A DNA stretch of 5,596 nt from Saprospiraceae bacterium (GTDB lineage: Bacteria; Bacteroidota; Bacteroidia; Chitinophagales; Saprospiraceae): positions 1-5,596 of the forward strand of contig SKYC01000154.1 of the NCBI GenBank assembly GCA_007128085.1. The letters are read 5' to 3'. The notes under the pieces were generated by a model. That model saw nothing but the letters and a program-made list of their open reading frames with translations. It was not told the origin of the DNA and ran no database searches. Position numbers and translations under genes: made by a program. Positions 5,582 through 5,596 of this stretch are shown here, piece after piece. Within the stretch, counting starts at the first letter, position 1, and each line of letters begins with the position of its first letter.

Positions 5582-5596
5582 TGCATATTTTATGCA
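5582..5596. repeat. Inverted repeat TGCATA-TTT-TATGCA at the window edge
   Basis: Two perfect 6-base arms around a 3-base spacer end exactly at the window edge, so the element may continue. A related imperfect repeat, TGAAT-GT-ATTCA (5563-5574), lies 7 bases to the left. In AT-rich DNA such short repeats are common, so the operator reading is weak. Confidence 0.25.

Larger units (their letters stand above)
5216..5596. other. Non-coding stretch after the Omp85 gene
   Basis: These 381 AT-rich bases contain no ORF I would defend on either strand. They hold a hairpin just after the Omp85 stop (5217-5240), a good plus-strand promoter (5314-5345), a second TAnnTTTG box without a -33 partner (TAACTTTG, 5383-5390), a purine-rich GGGAGG (5405-5410) with no start codon close behind, a nested inverted repeat (5507-5543) and a short inverted repeat at the right edge (5582-5596). 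I recognise no tRNA, known riboswitch or insertion-sequence end. The likeliest reading is the 5' region of a rightward gene beyond the window. Confidence 0.55.

Noticed and set aside
5216..5596. CRISPR array, tRNA or insertion-sequence end in the right-hand non-coding stretch.
   Set aside because: No regularly spaced direct repeats, no cloverleaf-like pairing with a CCA-type end, and no long terminal inverted repeats were seen.

Overview
The window looks like chromosomal DNA of a Bacteroidota bacterium, possibly of the Saprospiria/Cytophagia type. The signs are start codons preceded by A/T-rich tracts with no Shine-Dalgarno sequence (for example AATAAATG), promoter-like boxes of the Bacteroidota form TTG-N17-23-TAnnTTTG, and an aspartyl-tRNA synthetase tail that reads like Bacteroidota AspS. 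The phylum call is inference from these features; I ran no search.

Layout. Positions 1-120 (+) hold the last 39 codons of aspS. Only 18 bp after its stop, a convergent two-gene operon ends; it is read leftwards from about 3054 to 139. Its first gene (976-3054, -) encodes a 692-residue secreted HtrA/Deg-type serine protease with an intact His-Asp-Ser triad and four PDZ domains. Its second gene (139-960, -), 15 bp downstream, encodes a 273-residue secreted protein with the same trypsin-like core but with the catalytic His and Ser replaced and no PDZ domain: a pseudoprotease. A 256-bp divergent intergenic region (3055-3310) carries overlapping promoter-like boxes, a perfect 9-bp inverted repeat and an attenuator-like pair of competing hairpins. 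Reading rightwards from it, 3311-5215 (+) encodes an Omp85-superfamily (BamA/TamA-like) outer-membrane protein with about three POTRA domains and a C-terminal beta-barrel. The last 381 bp (5216-5596) contain no convincing gene. They do contain a well-formed Bacteroidota-type promoter and several inverted repeats, and are probably the leader of a gene beyond the window.

How the genes may work together. HtrA/Deg proteases degrade or chaperone misfolded periplasmic and outer-membrane proteins, and Omp85 proteins insert or translocate proteins at the outer membrane. The divergent arrangement therefore suggests a small envelope-biogenesis and quality-control module. The most unusual element is the catalytically dead HtrA-like protein co-transcribed with the live protease, which could be its regulator, adaptor or substrate-binding partner. 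That partnership is inferred from synteny and motif loss, not demonstrated.
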